A DNA stretch of 52,770 bases from Chloroflexota bacterium (GCA_009837285.1 VXTU01000037.1:1-52770), one strand, 5' to 3'; positions 1 to 9,091 are shown, counted from the first letter of the stretch. The notes: a model not told the origin generated them from the letters alone. Made by a program: numbers and translations.

Positions 1-274
1 GGGTTAGGGTGAGGGGGGTCTGCTGGGTGAGACGCGCCGTCGAAGAGGCCGCCGGACCCTCACCCCCGCCCTCTCCCGCACTGCGGGAGGGGGGCCGGAC
101 GCCCCCGTTGAGAGCCTCGTCGAGGAGCGAGTCGAGCCGGCCGGCCTCGGAGTCAGCCTCAATCTGCTTGTCCCACCGCTCCCAGTCGAGTTCGCTCAGC
201 CACTTCCTGAGCTCGGCGTACTGGGTCTCGGGCAGATCGAGAATGGCCTTCTGGATCTCTGTGATGCTCACCAT
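1..274 (-). CDS. Small antitoxin-like (addiction-module) protein, partial; ORF reads through a repeat and off the window edge
   Basis: Reverse strand from ATG at 274 translates MVSITEIQKAILDLPETQYAELRKWLSELDWERWDKQIEADSEAGRLDSLLDEALNGGVRPPSRSAGEGG... with no stop before base 1; the core resembles small RelE-partner antitoxins ending in LDEAL. Confidence 0.5.
   Translation of the reverse strand, partial: MVSITEIQKAILDLPETQYAELRKWLSELDWERWDKQIEADSEAGRLDSLLDEALNGGVRPPSRSAGEGGGEGPAASSTARLTQQTPLTLT
54..98. repeat. Dispersed GC-rich palindromic repeat at the window start
   Basis: GGACCCTCACCCCCGCCCTCTCCCGC-ACT-GCGGGAGGGGGGCC; near-identical to 52677..52718. Confidence 0.85.
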
Positions 275-287
275 TGCGCGCGCCCCG

Positions 288-737
288 CTACTGGCCTGAC
301 TCCGACGGAACCGTTCCGTTGCCGTCCGAGGGCTCGCCGTCGGACGCTGCGCGCGTGGGCTCGTCGCCCGCCGGGGCGACCGCCTCGACGGTGACGCCGG
401 TCTCGTCCTCGGCCATCTCATCGTCCAGCGGGCCCGAGCCATTCACGGGCATATCCTCGGGGAGCTCGACGCGGCGGCCGTGCAGCTCGTCCTCGGTGAG
501 CGAGGCGATCGCCTCCTCCTCGGTCTGGCCGCTGCGCATGCGCCGCGCGATGGCGACGCCTGCGAGTGCGACGAGCGAGGTGGAGATCGCGGCGCCGCCG
601 GCGATGAACTTGTGGCGGCGCACCACGTCCGGGAAGCGCTCCAGGGCCTTGTGGGCGCCCCGGATCGCGTCGCCCGCGGTGTGCGTGACGCGTTCGCCAC
701 CGCTGGGGTGCTTGAGGTCGTCGGGTATGAGATTCAC
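288..737 (-). CDS. Hypothetical small membrane protein
   Basis: Part of ORF 288..914; GTG start at 737 (VNLIPDDLKHPSGG...), one hydrophobic segment (FIAGGAAISTSLVALAGVAIA), acidic tail; follows the rib genes. Confidence 0.6.
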   Translation of the reverse strand: MNLIPDDLKHPSGGERVTHTAGDAIRGAHKALERFPDVVRRHKFIAGGAAISTSLVALAGVAIARRMRSGQTEEEAIASLTEDELHGRRVELPEDMPVNGSGPLDDEMAEDETGVTVEAVAPAGDEPTRAASDGEPSDGNGTVPSESGQ

Positions 738-777
738 GGTGTTGCCCCTGCTGCGGCCCGGCTGGGAGGGCCTTCCC

Positions 778-1251
778 TTAGGCGCGCTCTCCGAGCGCGC
801 GGAACAGGTTCGCCATCTCGATGGCGGCTCGCATCGCTTCGTCACCTTTGTTGCCGGCAGAGCCGCCGGAACGGGCCCGCGCCTGCGCCATGGTGTCGCA
901 GGTGAGGACTCCAAAGGCTACCGGGAGGTTGAACTCCTGCGCCACCAGTGTAGCGCCACGAGCTGCCTCACTGCAGACGTAATCAAAGTGCGGCGTCTCG
1001 CCTCGCACCACCGCGCCGAGCAAAACGATGGCGTCGTAGCCCCCGTTGCCGGCGAGCCGGCGCGCCGCCTGTGGCAGCTCGAACGCCCCCGGCACGCGCA
1101 CCACGTCGAGGGCGTCGTCGGCCACGCCCAGGTCTTTCGCGGTGGCCCGCGCGCCGTTGAGCAGCGGCTCCGTCACGATCTCATTGAAGCGTGAAACCGC
1201 GACGGCGACGCGCAGGCCGGATCCGTCGAGGCCGCCCGTGGTCTCCGGCAC
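778..1251 (-). CDS. ribH: 6,7-dimethyl-8-ribityllumazine synthase
   Basis: 157 aa; VAVSRFNEIVTEPLLNGA, VPGAFELPQAARRL, LGAVVRGETPHFDYVC, PVAFGVLTCD motifs; rib operon context. Confidence 0.96.
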   Translation of the reverse strand: MPETTGGLDGSGLRVAVAVSRFNEIVTEPLLNGARATAKDLGVADDALDVVRVPGAFELPQAARRLAGNGGYDAIVLLGAVVRGETPHFDYVCSEAARGATLVAQEFNLPVAFGVLTCDTMAQARARSGGSAGNKGDEAMRAAIEMANLFRALGERA

Positions 1252-1252
1252 G

Positions 1253-2524
1253 CTACTCCAGCTCCTCGGATTCGAGCAGGTGCCCCATCCGCTCGCGCTT
1301 GGTGCGCAGGTAGCCCTCGTTGTGCGGGTTGGGCGCCATCTCGATCGGTACGCGCTCGACGATCTCCAGTCCGAAGCCCTCCAGGCCGGAGCGCTTCACC
1401 GGGTTGTTCGTCATCAGGCGCATCTGCTTCACGCCGAGGTTGACCAGGATCTGCATCCCGATGCCGTACTCCCGGTTGTCGGCGGGCAGTCCCAGCGCCT
1501 CGTTCGCCTCGACGGTGTCCATGCCGCTGTCCTGCAGCTGGTAGGCGCGGATCTTGTTGTGGAGGCCGATCCCGCGGCCCTCCTGATCCATGTAGAGCAC
1601 GATCCCGCGGCCCTCGACGGCGACGCGGCGGATCGCCTCGTCGAGCTGCTCGCCGCAGTCGCAGCGCTGCGAGCCGAAGACGTCGCCGGTGACGCACTGG
1701 TCGTGGACGCGCACGAGCACCGGCTCGTCGGTCGACACGTCACCCATCACGATCGCGACATGCACCTTCTCGTCGATCAGCGTGCTGAAGTGGATGGCGT
1801 TGAAGACCCCGTGCGCGGTGGGCAGCTCGGTCTCGCTGGCGCGCTCGATGAGCGAGTCGACGCTCAGGCGGTACTTGATGAGGTCGTTGACAGTGACGAT
1901 CTTGAGGTTGTGCTCGGCGGCGAACTCGACGAGGTCGGGCATGCGCGCCATCGTGCCGTCGTCGCTCATGACCTCGCAGATCACGGACGCCGGTATCCGG
2001 CCCGCGAGCTTCGCGAGGTCGACCGACGCCTCGGTCTGGCCGGCGCGCACCAGCACGCCGCCCTCTCGCGCGCGCAGCGGGAACATGTGGCCCGGCTGGG
2101 TGAGGTCCTCGGGTCGCGAGTTGGGGTCGGCGAGGACCTGCACGGTGCGCGCGCGGTCGGCCGCCGAGATGCCGGTCGTCACGCCCGTGGCCGCCTCGAC
2201 GCTGACGGTGAACGCCGTGCCGAGCGGCGCGGTGTTCTGCGAGGTCATCTGCGGGATGCCGAGCGCGTCCAGGCGCTCGCCCGTCATCGCCATGCAGATC
2301 AGGCCGCGCGCGTGCATCGCCATGAAGTTGATCGCGTCGGCGTCGACGACGTCGGCCGGGTAGCAGACGTCGCCTTCGTTCTCGCGGTCCTCGTCGTCGA
2401 CGATGATGATCGCGCGCCCGCGGCGGAACTCCTCGATCGCCTCGGGCACCTCGACCACGTCGCGCTCGCCGAGGTTGGCGGCGTCGGTGATTTCGTTTGC
2501 CGTGGCGGCTAGCTGGTCGCTCAC
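1253..2524 (-). CDS. ribBA: Bifunctional 3,4-dihydroxy-2-butanone 4-phosphate synthase / GTP cyclohydrolase II
   Basis: 423 aa; DDEDRENEGD (RibB) and HDQCVTGDVFGSQRCDCGEQL (RibA) motifs; 4-bp overlap with ribE. Confidence 0.97.
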   Translation of the reverse strand: MSDQLAATANEITDAANLGERDVVEVPEAIEEFRRGRAIIIVDDEDRENEGDVCYPADVVDADAINFMAMHARGLICMAMTGERLDALGIPQMTSQNTAPLGTAFTVSVEAATGVTTGISAADRARTVQVLADPNSRPEDLTQPGHMFPLRAREGGVLVRAGQTEASVDLAKLAGRIPASVICEVMSDDGTMARMPDLVEFAAEHNLKIVTVNDLIKYRLSVDSLIERASETELPTAHGVFNAIHFSTLIDEKVHVAIVMGDVSTDEPVLVRVHDQCVTGDVFGSQRCDCGEQLDEAIRRVAVEGRGIVLYMDQEGRGIGLHNKIRAYQLQDSGMDTVEANEALGLPADNREYGIGMQILVNLGVKQMRLMTNNPVKRSGLEGFGLEIVERVPIEMAPNPHNEGYLRTKRERMGHLLESEELE

Positions 2525-3126
2525 GCGGTGCTCCCGGTGTCCCCGGCCGAGCGGGCATCCAGGAGTTGCTCGATGTACCGGGCGACGATGTCGGTCTCGA
2601 GGTTGATGCTATCACCCGGCTTCCGGCTCGTCAGGTTCGTGTGCTCCTGTGTGTACTGCACGAGCGAGACGGAGAACGTGTCCTCGTCCTTCGCCATCAC
2701 GGTCAGCGACGCGCCGTCCAGGCACACCGGCCCCTTCATCAGCACGTACTGCATGTAGTCGGGGTCGGGCCGGTAGCGCACGATGACCGCGTCCTCTTCG
2801 GGCGTCAGGCTGACGACCTCGCAGGTCGTCTCCACGACGCCGCGCACGATGTGCCCGGAGAGCCGGTCCATCGGCCTCACGGAGCGTTCGAGGTTGACGC
2901 GGTCGCCGGCCTCGCAGTTGCCGAGGTTGGAGCGCCGGAACGTCTCCGGCATCACGTCGAACGTCATCGACTGGTCGTCCATCGACCGCACGGTGAGGTC
3001 GACGCCGTTGATGGCGATGGAGTCGCCGAGCTGCGTGTCCTCGTTGATCTCGGCGCACTCGATGACGAGCTCGCCGCCCACGCGCGAGCGCACGGTGCCG
3101 ACCTCTTCGATGATTCCCGTGAACAT
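2521..3126 (-). CDS. ribE: Riboflavin synthase alpha chain
   Basis: MFTGIIEEVGTV start; two lumazine-binding repeats; operon context. Confidence 0.96.
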   Translation of the reverse strand: MFTGIIEEVGTVRSRVGGELVIECAEINEDTQLGDSIAINGVDLTVRSMDDQSMTFDVMPETFRRSNLGNCEAGDRVNLERSVRPMDRLSGHIVRGVVETTCEVVSLTPEEDAVIVRYRPDPDYMQYVLMKGPVCLDGASLTVMAKDEDTFSVSLVQYTQEHTNLTSRKPGDSINLETDIVARYIEQLLDARSAGDTGSTA

Positions 3127-3186
3127 GCACGCCCCTCCGCCGCCGTGCCGCTCAGGGTACTGCGCGTGGGCCCGGTTGTGCGCGGC

Positions 3187-4293
3187 TCAGTCTCCCGGCC
3201 ACACCGGGTACCCGGTAATCAGGGTGTCCTCGCCCAGCCGCTCCACCGTCACGTCGCGCAGGCGCGGCGCCTGCGCCATGCGGTCCACCCCGCGGCCCGC
3301 GACGGCCGACGGTGCATCGAACGCGCCGATGACGAGCGGGGCGATCACGGCGTGCACCTTGTCGACAAGACGCCGGTCGAACAGCGAGCCGAGCAGCACC
3401 CCGCCACCCTCGAACAGCACCGTCAGCGCGCCGCGCGCTTCAAGCGCCTCAAGCAGGGCGGAGAGGTCGACGCGGCCGTCGTCGGCGGGCAGCTCAGCCA
3501 CCTCCGCCCCGCGCCCCACCATGCGCTCGCGCCAGGCCGCGTCGGACGCCTCGGTGGTGGCGATCAACGTGGGGGAGGGGCCCTCGAGGATGCGAGCGGT
3601 GTCCGGAACACGCCCGCGCGAGTCGACCACGACGCGCAGCGGTTGCGGCGCCCCCTCGGTCGTCCCGCCCGGTCGGGCCGTGAGCTGCGGGTCGTCCACG
3701 ACGACGGTGTTGGACCCCACCACGATGGCGTCGAGGTGCGGGCGATGGCGGTGCGCCCACTCCAGCGTCTCTGGCCCCGACACCCAGCGTGAGTCGCCCG
3801 AGGCGGCCGCGATGCGCCCATCGAGCGAGGCGGCGTACTTCACGACCACGAACGGCCGCCCGGTGCGGCGGTGGTGCAGGTAGCCCTCCATCACCGCCGA
3901 GGCCTCCTCGGCTCCGTCGCCCGTCTCCACGTCGATGCCTGCCTCTTCCAGCGCCTGTCGCCCGGCGCCCGAAACGTTGAGGTCGGGGTCGGCGATCGCG
4001 TAGCGGACGGCCGCGACGCCGGCCTCGATGAGCGCGTCCGTGCAGGGGGGTGTGCGGCCGTGATGGGAGCACGGTTCGAGCGTGACGTAGACGGTGGCGC
4101 CCCGCGCCTGTTCGCCCGCGGCTGCGAGCGCCTCGACCTCGGCGTGGTTCCCGCCGGGCGGCTGCGTGTGGCCTGCTCCCACGATCTGCCCATCCCGCAC
4201 CACGACTGCGCCGACGGCGGGGTTCGGCGATGTCCAGCCCAGCGCGGTCCGAGCCTCGGCGAGCGCGGCCGTCATGAAGTCGGATGCCGGCAC
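3187..4293 (-). CDS. ribD: Bifunctional deaminase/reductase RibD
   Basis: WTSPNPAVGAVVV, HAEVEALAAAG, YVTLEPCSHHGRTPPC deaminase motifs plus C-terminal reductase; GTG start at 4293. Confidence 0.96.
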   Translation of the reverse strand: MPASDFMTAALAEARTALGWTSPNPAVGAVVVRDGQIVGAGHTQPPGGNHAEVEALAAAGEQARGATVYVTLEPCSHHGRTPPCTDALIEAGVAAVRYAIADPDLNVSGAGRQALEEAGIDVETGDGAEEASAVMEGYLHHRRTGRPFVVVKYAASLDGRIAAASGDSRWVSGPETLEWAHRHRPHLDAIVVGSNTVVVDDPQLTARPGGTTEGAPQPLRVVVDSRGRVPDTARILEGPSPTLIATTEASDAAWRERMVGRGAEVAELPADDGRVDLSALLEALEARGALTVLFEGGGVLLGSLFDRRLVDKVHAVIAPLVIGAFDAPSAVAGRGVDRMAQAPRLRDVTVERLGEDTLITGYPVWPGD

Positions 4294-4296
4294 GTC

Positions 4297-4328
4297 GGTC
4301 CCCCTCGGAGGCGAGGATACCGCGCGAC
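4297..4328. repeat. 32-bp direct repeat, left copy (flanks the DUF2971 islet)
   Basis: GGTCCCCCTCGGAGGCGAGGATACCGCGCGAC; 30/32 identical to 5464..5495. Confidence 0.9.
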
Positions 4329-4575
4329 CTCGTGACCTTCACCGTGCTCAACGAGACTGCGAGCCCAGTTGCAAACGGCGCCGCATGCAGCAGTGGAGGC
4401 AGCGTTGTCGTAGATTGTCTGGACGAGGGGAGTGGCCTAAGCCCCTTCGACTGCTGCTGCCGGACCGAAGCACACTCATGGGGTACTGCGCGGAGCATCT
4501 GGCGCAACGAACGACGATGGCTCTGGTGTCTTACTCAAACCTGAATAGGGCATCGCACTCAAGGGGACGCAACAA

Positions 4576-5409
4576 TTGACGCACGAATATGGAAGGCCGC
4601 TAGTCGGCATAGCTTTGGGCGATCAACGGTTATTTGGTGGTGTCGACGCCCGTTGGGAAGATCGTTGGGAGCCGTCCTTACCGGACGGAGCCGCCGCTCT
4701 ATGGCGCTACATGAGCGTTGCTAAGTTCTGCTCCTTGCTGGAACGCGAATCACTGTTCTTCTCTCTGGTCGGAGACATGGAGGACAGGTACGAAGGGTTC
4801 ATCTTCCCCCCAGCGCCGCGCGAGCTAGGAGATCGTCTGGAACACGCTGAGCGCGTCGGCCACGGCGTGCTACGCAAGATCACACGGAGCGCGTTAGTAA
4901 GTTGCTGGACGGAGTCGAGCCACGAGTCAAGCCTGATGTGGAAATCCTACGCTGGCTCAGAAGGAATAGCGATTCGAACCACCTTCAAGGATTTGCAGGA
5001 CTCGATTCTCTCAGTTGGTGAGCTGCCAGTCACATTCGGGCAAGTGGAGTATGTTGAATACCGCTCAGGAGAGGTGCCGAGGTTCGGCTGGGCGCCGCTC
5101 TTCCATAAGCGGACGGAGTACCTTGGGGAAAGCGAGGTACGCGCAGTTTTGCCCGGGCCGCCCGCCGATGGATGGCTGGGGAAGCACTCTGGCGAAGTAT
5201 CAGATGTTGCGCTTGATCCGGATGTCGCGGAGCAGAGAGGCCGATACATTCCTGTAGACCTTGAACTCCTGATCAAGGAAATCGTGCTTCCGCCGCATGC
5301 TGCACCGTGGTTCGCCGAAGTTGTGAAGTCGGTCATGCCCAGTTCGCTTCTGAGCAGGCCCGTCACGCGATCATCCATTGAATCGCCGCCCCATCAGTCG
5401 AAGAGCTGA
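4576..5409 (+). CDS. DUF2971-like protein
   Basis: 277 aa, TTG start; LWRYMSVAKFCSLLERESLFFSLVGDMEDRYEG and ALVSCWTESSHESSLMWKSYAGSEGIAIRTTF match the DUF2971 pattern; visibly lower GC than neighbours. Confidence 0.75.
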   Translation: MTHEYGRPLVGIALGDQRLFGGVDARWEDRWEPSLPDGAAALWRYMSVAKFCSLLERESLFFSLVGDMEDRYEGFIFPPAPRELGDRLEHAERVGHGVLRKITRSALVSCWTESSHESSLMWKSYAGSEGIAIRTTFKDLQDSILSVGELPVTFGQVEYVEYRSGEVPRFGWAPLFHKRTEYLGESEVRAVLPGPPADGWLGKHSGEVSDVALDPDVAEQRGRYIPVDLELLIKEIVLPPHAAPWFAEVVKSVMPSSLLSRPVTRSSIESPPHQSKS

Positions 5410-5463
5410 GACAACCCTTAACGAGAATCGCGAAGACCAGCGCCGCCCGGGTCCGCGGGGCCT

Positions 5464-5495
5464 GGTCCCCCTCGCAAGCGAGGATACCGCGCGAC
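5464..5495. repeat. 32-bp direct repeat, right copy
   Basis: GGTCCCCCTCGCAAGCGAGGATACCGCGCGAC; both mismatches to the left copy lie in the loop of a CCTCG-NNNN-CGAGG hairpin. Confidence 0.9.
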
Positions 5496-5591
5496 GGCTC
5501 GGTGCCGGTTCGGGGGCTGGGCAGCGAGGGGAGCCTGAGGCGCGACGTTCCTCGGCCCCGAGTAGGCGGGGGGATCCCGTGGCGCCGGGCG

Positions 5592-6047
5592 CTACAGCGT
5601 GTCGAAGCCGTCCCAGCCGGGCAGGTCGGCGGCCTGCCGGACCCACTCGGCCATCTGCTCCTCGTCGAGTTCGCCCTCGTGGATGTCGACCCAGCGCGAG
5701 TCGGGGTCCTTGCCGGAGCCGGGGGGTGGCGGGTCCAGCGACGCGCCGTTGAGGAAGGTCACTTTCACGTAGCGGGTGAAGACGTGGTAGCTCGCGAACC
5801 AGCCCGCGCCCTCGATGCCGTACCACGGCGAGTTCCACCGCACGGCCTTACGGACCTCGGGAACCGTGCGAACGATGAGATCGTCGAGGCGACGCCCCAC
5901 GTCGCTCTTCCATTCCGGCATCGCCGCGATGTACGCCTGCACCGGCGCGTCGCCGTCGCCCTTGGGGATCTGCGGGTTGCCGCCCGAGAGCAGCCGGACT
6001 TCGCCGCTGCCAGCATTCCCCGACTTCCGGGTTGTCTTGCCTGCCAT
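5592..6047 (-). CDS. DUF1801 domain-containing protein
   Basis: Start MAGKTTRKSG at 6047; VQAYIAAMPEWKSDVGRRLDDLIVRTVPEVRKAVRWNSPWYGIEGAGWFASYHVFTRYVKVTFLNGASLDPPPPG. Confidence 0.8.
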   Translation of the reverse strand: MAGKTTRKSGNAGSGEVRLLSGGNPQIPKGDGDAPVQAYIAAMPEWKSDVGRRLDDLIVRTVPEVRKAVRWNSPWYGIEGAGWFASYHVFTRYVKVTFLNGASLDPPPPGSGKDPDSRWVDIHEGELDEEQMAEWVRQAADLPGWDGFDTL

Positions 6048-6293
6048 TGCGATCACCCTGCTCGCGGTTCGATGGATAAAGCCTGCGAGATCCGTCTGGT
6101 GGGGCCTGCTCGTACAGTATGGCGGACTGCCTCCCGTGCTGTGCACGGCTCGGCGGCGCGTTCGGCGTCCTGGCCGGGGATCGGGGCGTCCCGGGTGCCG
6201 CCGGCGCCTCCGTACTTGCCGTGCAGGTGGCTGGCGATGACGGGCAAGCTGTGCGGGCGGTTCCTCGCCCGCCGCTGGAGTGAGCCCGTCAGG

Positions 6294-7118
6294 TCAGGAG
6301 GCCGGCTTTCGGGCTATGACTTCTCCGTAGGCGAAGGCGAACAGGGCTCCCGGCTGTTCCTTCCATTCGTCATAGGCAACCTTGAACTCGTCGACCATCT
6401 GTTCCGTCGTCGCCCCATACTTGATAGCCGCGGTCGAGGTCTCGTCCGACAGGAGCCACTGGCTGATCAGGCGATAGATGCTGGCGATTTCCTCCTCGGA
6501 GCTGTAGATGCTGAGGGAGCCGCTCATTCGGATGTCGGTAAAACCGGCCTGCAGGATGTGGCCCTTGAGCTCCTTGCCCATCTGGGGATGCCCGTCGTCC
6601 GACTCGACCAGGTCTTCGAACATCTCCCACGACCTTCGCATGATGCCGGAGTCCGGATGCGTGAAGGCCGACTCGCAGATCATTTCGCGGCAGGCGATGA
6701 TGCCGCCGGGCTTCAGGACGCGTCTGACCTCGGACAGGACGGCCGCCGTGTCCGGTACGTGCATCAGCACGCTGCGGCAGTGGGCGACGTCGAACAGGCT
6801 GTCCTCAAACGGAAGATCGATCACGTCTCCAACGTGGAATACGGCGTTCTCCTGACCCTGCGACGCGGCCACGGACACAGCCCGTTCAATCTGGGCCTCG
6901 TCCATGTCGATGCCATGCATCTCGCCGGGCGCTACGGCTCTGGCCAGGCCCACCGAGATGGTGCCCGGTCCACAGCCGAAGTCCAGCAGGCGCTGGCCGG
7001 GTCGGAGGTGGGGAAGCAGAAACGCAGCACTGGTCTCGGCCGTAGCGCGCAGCTGGGTCTTCAGGATCTCCTCGCTGTAGCCCATCGTGTAGTCGGGCGT
7101 CGATGTCTCTTGAATCAT
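6294..7118 (-). CDS. Class I SAM-dependent methyltransferase
   Basis: LLDFGCGPGTISVGLA motif I; 274 aa. Confidence 0.9.
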   Translation of the reverse strand: MIQETSTPDYTMGYSEEILKTQLRATAETSAAFLLPHLRPGQRLLDFGCGPGTISVGLARAVAPGEMHGIDMDEAQIERAVSVAASQGQENAVFHVGDVIDLPFEDSLFDVAHCRSVLMHVPDTAAVLSEVRRVLKPGGIIACREMICESAFTHPDSGIMRRSWEMFEDLVESDDGHPQMGKELKGHILQAGFTDIRMSGSLSIYSSEEEIASIYRLISQWLLSDETSTAAIKYGATTEQMVDEFKVAYDEWKEQPGALFAFAYGEVIARKPAS

Positions 7119-7373
7119 GGTTGCCCTTGCCTGGTGGACCGGCAGGCTTCGTGCCCACGGCTAGCAAATGCCAGGTCTGCGCATGCCTCCACAACACTTC
7201 CGGTCCAGGGACGTACCTCAATCTCGAAATGCATCGGGAACTGTACAACAATCCTGGTGCCAAGTCTGCGCGACTCCAAAGCACCTGGGACGACGCAGCC
7301 GGGGCCTTCTTGATCCTGCTGCCCCGCGCCCCGAGGCTCGCCGTTCCCGCGCACCCCGTGCGAGGATCGCCGC

Positions 7374-8204
7374 ATGCCGCTCGTTGGAGGCAAGGAGCTG
7401 CTCGATCGCGCCGAGCGCGGCGGCTACGCCGTGGCGGGCTTCAACGTCTCCAACATCGAGCTCGCGCTCGGCGTCATCGACGCCGCCGAGGCGCGTCGTG
7501 CGCCCATCCTGCTCCAGTTCAACCCCTCGAACATCGAGCACTTCGGCGGGATCGAGATTGCGGGCGCGACGGCGCGGGCGCTCGCGCAGGCGTCCGACGC
7601 GCCCGTCGCCGTCCACCTCGACCACGGCCCGGACATCACGCTGCTGCGCGCCGCCTGCCAGGCCGGCTTCACGTCGCTGATGTTCGACGGCTCCACCACC
7701 CCCATCGACCGCAACATCCAGGACTCGCGCCTCGCCGGCGCGCTGGCGATCGAGTACGGAGTGGCGCTCGAGGCCGAGCTCGGCCACGTCGGCGGGCGCG
7801 AGCCGGGGGTCGCGACCTCCGAGTCGGTCCTGACCGATCCCGCCGCGGCCCGGCGCTTCGTCGACGAGACGCAAGTCGACTCGCTCGCCATCTCCGTGGG
7901 GACGGCGCACGGCCTGGCAGGCGACGTCGACGTGGCGCTGGTGCGCGAGCTACGGGCGGCCACGCGAGGCTTGCCGCTCGTGTTGCACGGCGGATCGGGC
8001 GTTGCGCCCAACGCCCTGCGCGACTGCGTGCGGGCGGGGATCCGGAAGCTCAATGTGAGCACCGAGATCCACGCTGCGTTCACGCAGGCGGTGGCCGGCG
8101 CGAGCGGCTCCGACCCGCGTCCGGCGCTGCGCGAGGCGCGCAACGCGGTGGCCGCGGCGGCCTCGCTCCGCATCGACGCGCTGGGGTCGGCGCTGCGGGC
8201 CTGA
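7374..8204 (+). CDS. fba: Class II fructose-bisphosphate aldolase family protein
   Basis: YAVAGFNVSNIE, VHLDHGPD, SLMFDGS, LEAELGHVGGRE, LVLHGGSGV motifs. Confidence 0.92.
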   Translation: MPLVGGKELLDRAERGGYAVAGFNVSNIELALGVIDAAEARRAPILLQFNPSNIEHFGGIEIAGATARALAQASDAPVAVHLDHGPDITLLRAACQAGFTSLMFDGSTTPIDRNIQDSRLAGALAIEYGVALEAELGHVGGREPGVATSESVLTDPAAARRFVDETQVDSLAISVGTAHGLAGDVDVALVRELRAATRGLPLVLHGGSGVAPNALRDCVRAGIRKLNVSTEIHAAFTQAVAGASGSDPRPALREARNAVAAAASLRIDALGSALRA

Positions 8205-8243
8205 GGCGTTCCCGGCGCGGCTTCCGGCACCGGGACGCGCGGC

Positions 8244-8249
8244 TATACT
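8244..8249 (+). promoter_or_regulatory. Putative -10 box (TATACT), 7 nt before lepB ATG
   Basis: cgcggcTATACTcgatgggATG; implies a leaderless transcript. Confidence 0.45.
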
Positions 8250-8256
8250 CGATGGG

Positions 8257-9036
8257 ATGGCCAGTTCGGACGGATCCCAGCGCGGCTACGCCGACGCGTC
8301 GGAACGCGATCGCGCCGCCGGGGTCCCCCCGGCGGCCAGACGCCTCGTACCCCCGCTCCTCGACCTCTCCCACGTCGGCATCGAGGAGTTCGACCCCTGG
8401 ATCCCGGAGCCGCCCGCCGTCTCGCGCCCTCCTTCCGTGGCCGGCGCACTGTGGCCGTGGGGGCTGCGCGGGCTCGCCGACACGCTCGAGGTCGCCGCGC
8501 TGGCGCTGCTCATGTTCATCCTCGTGCGCGGCGTTGCCCAGAACTTCGTCGTCGACGGCGGCTCGATGGAGCCGACGTTCAGCAGCGGCCAGATGCTGAT
8601 CGTCAACAAGCTCGCGTACTCCGAGTGGGACCTCGGCTGGGTGCCCGCGGTCGGCTCCGACGACTGGCGCCCCTTCGGCGAGCTCGAGCTCGGCGACGTG
8701 ATCGTCTTCGAGTTCCCGCACGGGCAGGAGCGCGACTTCGTGAAGCGGGTGATCGGCCTGCCCGGCCAGACCGTGGAGGTCACCAACGGGCAGGTGCTCC
8801 TCGACGGTGTCGCCCTGGTCGAGCCCTACCTGATCGACCTGCCGCGCTACAGGTACGGGCCGGAGACCGTGCCACCGAACCACGTGTTCGTCCTGGGCGA
8901 CGCGCGGAACAACTCCTACGACTCGCACTCGTGGGGGATGCTGAACCAGCAGTTCATCATTGGCCGCGTCGAGCTGCGCTACTGGCCGGTGGACCGCGCC
9001 GGCGTTGTCGGTCGTGAGACGCCCTCGACGCCGTGA
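8257..9036 (+). CDS. lepB: Signal peptidase I
   Basis: FVVDGGSMEPTFSSGQ (catalytic Ser), RDFVKRVIGLPGQ (catalytic Lys), VLGDARNNSYDSHSWG. Confidence 0.95.
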   Translation: MASSDGSQRGYADASERDRAAGVPPAARRLVPPLLDLSHVGIEEFDPWIPEPPAVSRPPSVAGALWPWGLRGLADTLEVAALALLMFILVRGVAQNFVVDGGSMEPTFSSGQMLIVNKLAYSEWDLGWVPAVGSDDWRPFGELELGDVIVFEFPHGQERDFVKRVIGLPGQTVEVTNGQVLLDGVALVEPYLIDLPRYRYGPETVPPNHVFVLGDARNNSYDSHSWGMLNQQFIIGRVELRYWPVDRAGVVGRETPSTP

Positions 9037-9091
9037 GGCGGCCGGGACGGTGATAGGATGCGCCTACTCCCCCCACTGAGTGAGGACTCGT

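Noticed and set aside
1046-2512. 488-aa plus-strand ORF over ribBA
   Set aside because: Antisense shadow of a confidently assigned gene; low-complexity His/Arg/Asp composition.
4294-4575. Possible FMN riboswitch upstream of ribD
   Set aside because: Searched by eye for RFN conserved blocks on the minus strand here and beyond the second 32-bp repeat; none found.
6053-6247. 64-aa minus-strand ORF (MPVIASHLHGKYGGAGG...)
   Set aside because: Could be a gene remnant but no identifiable family; insufficient evidence.
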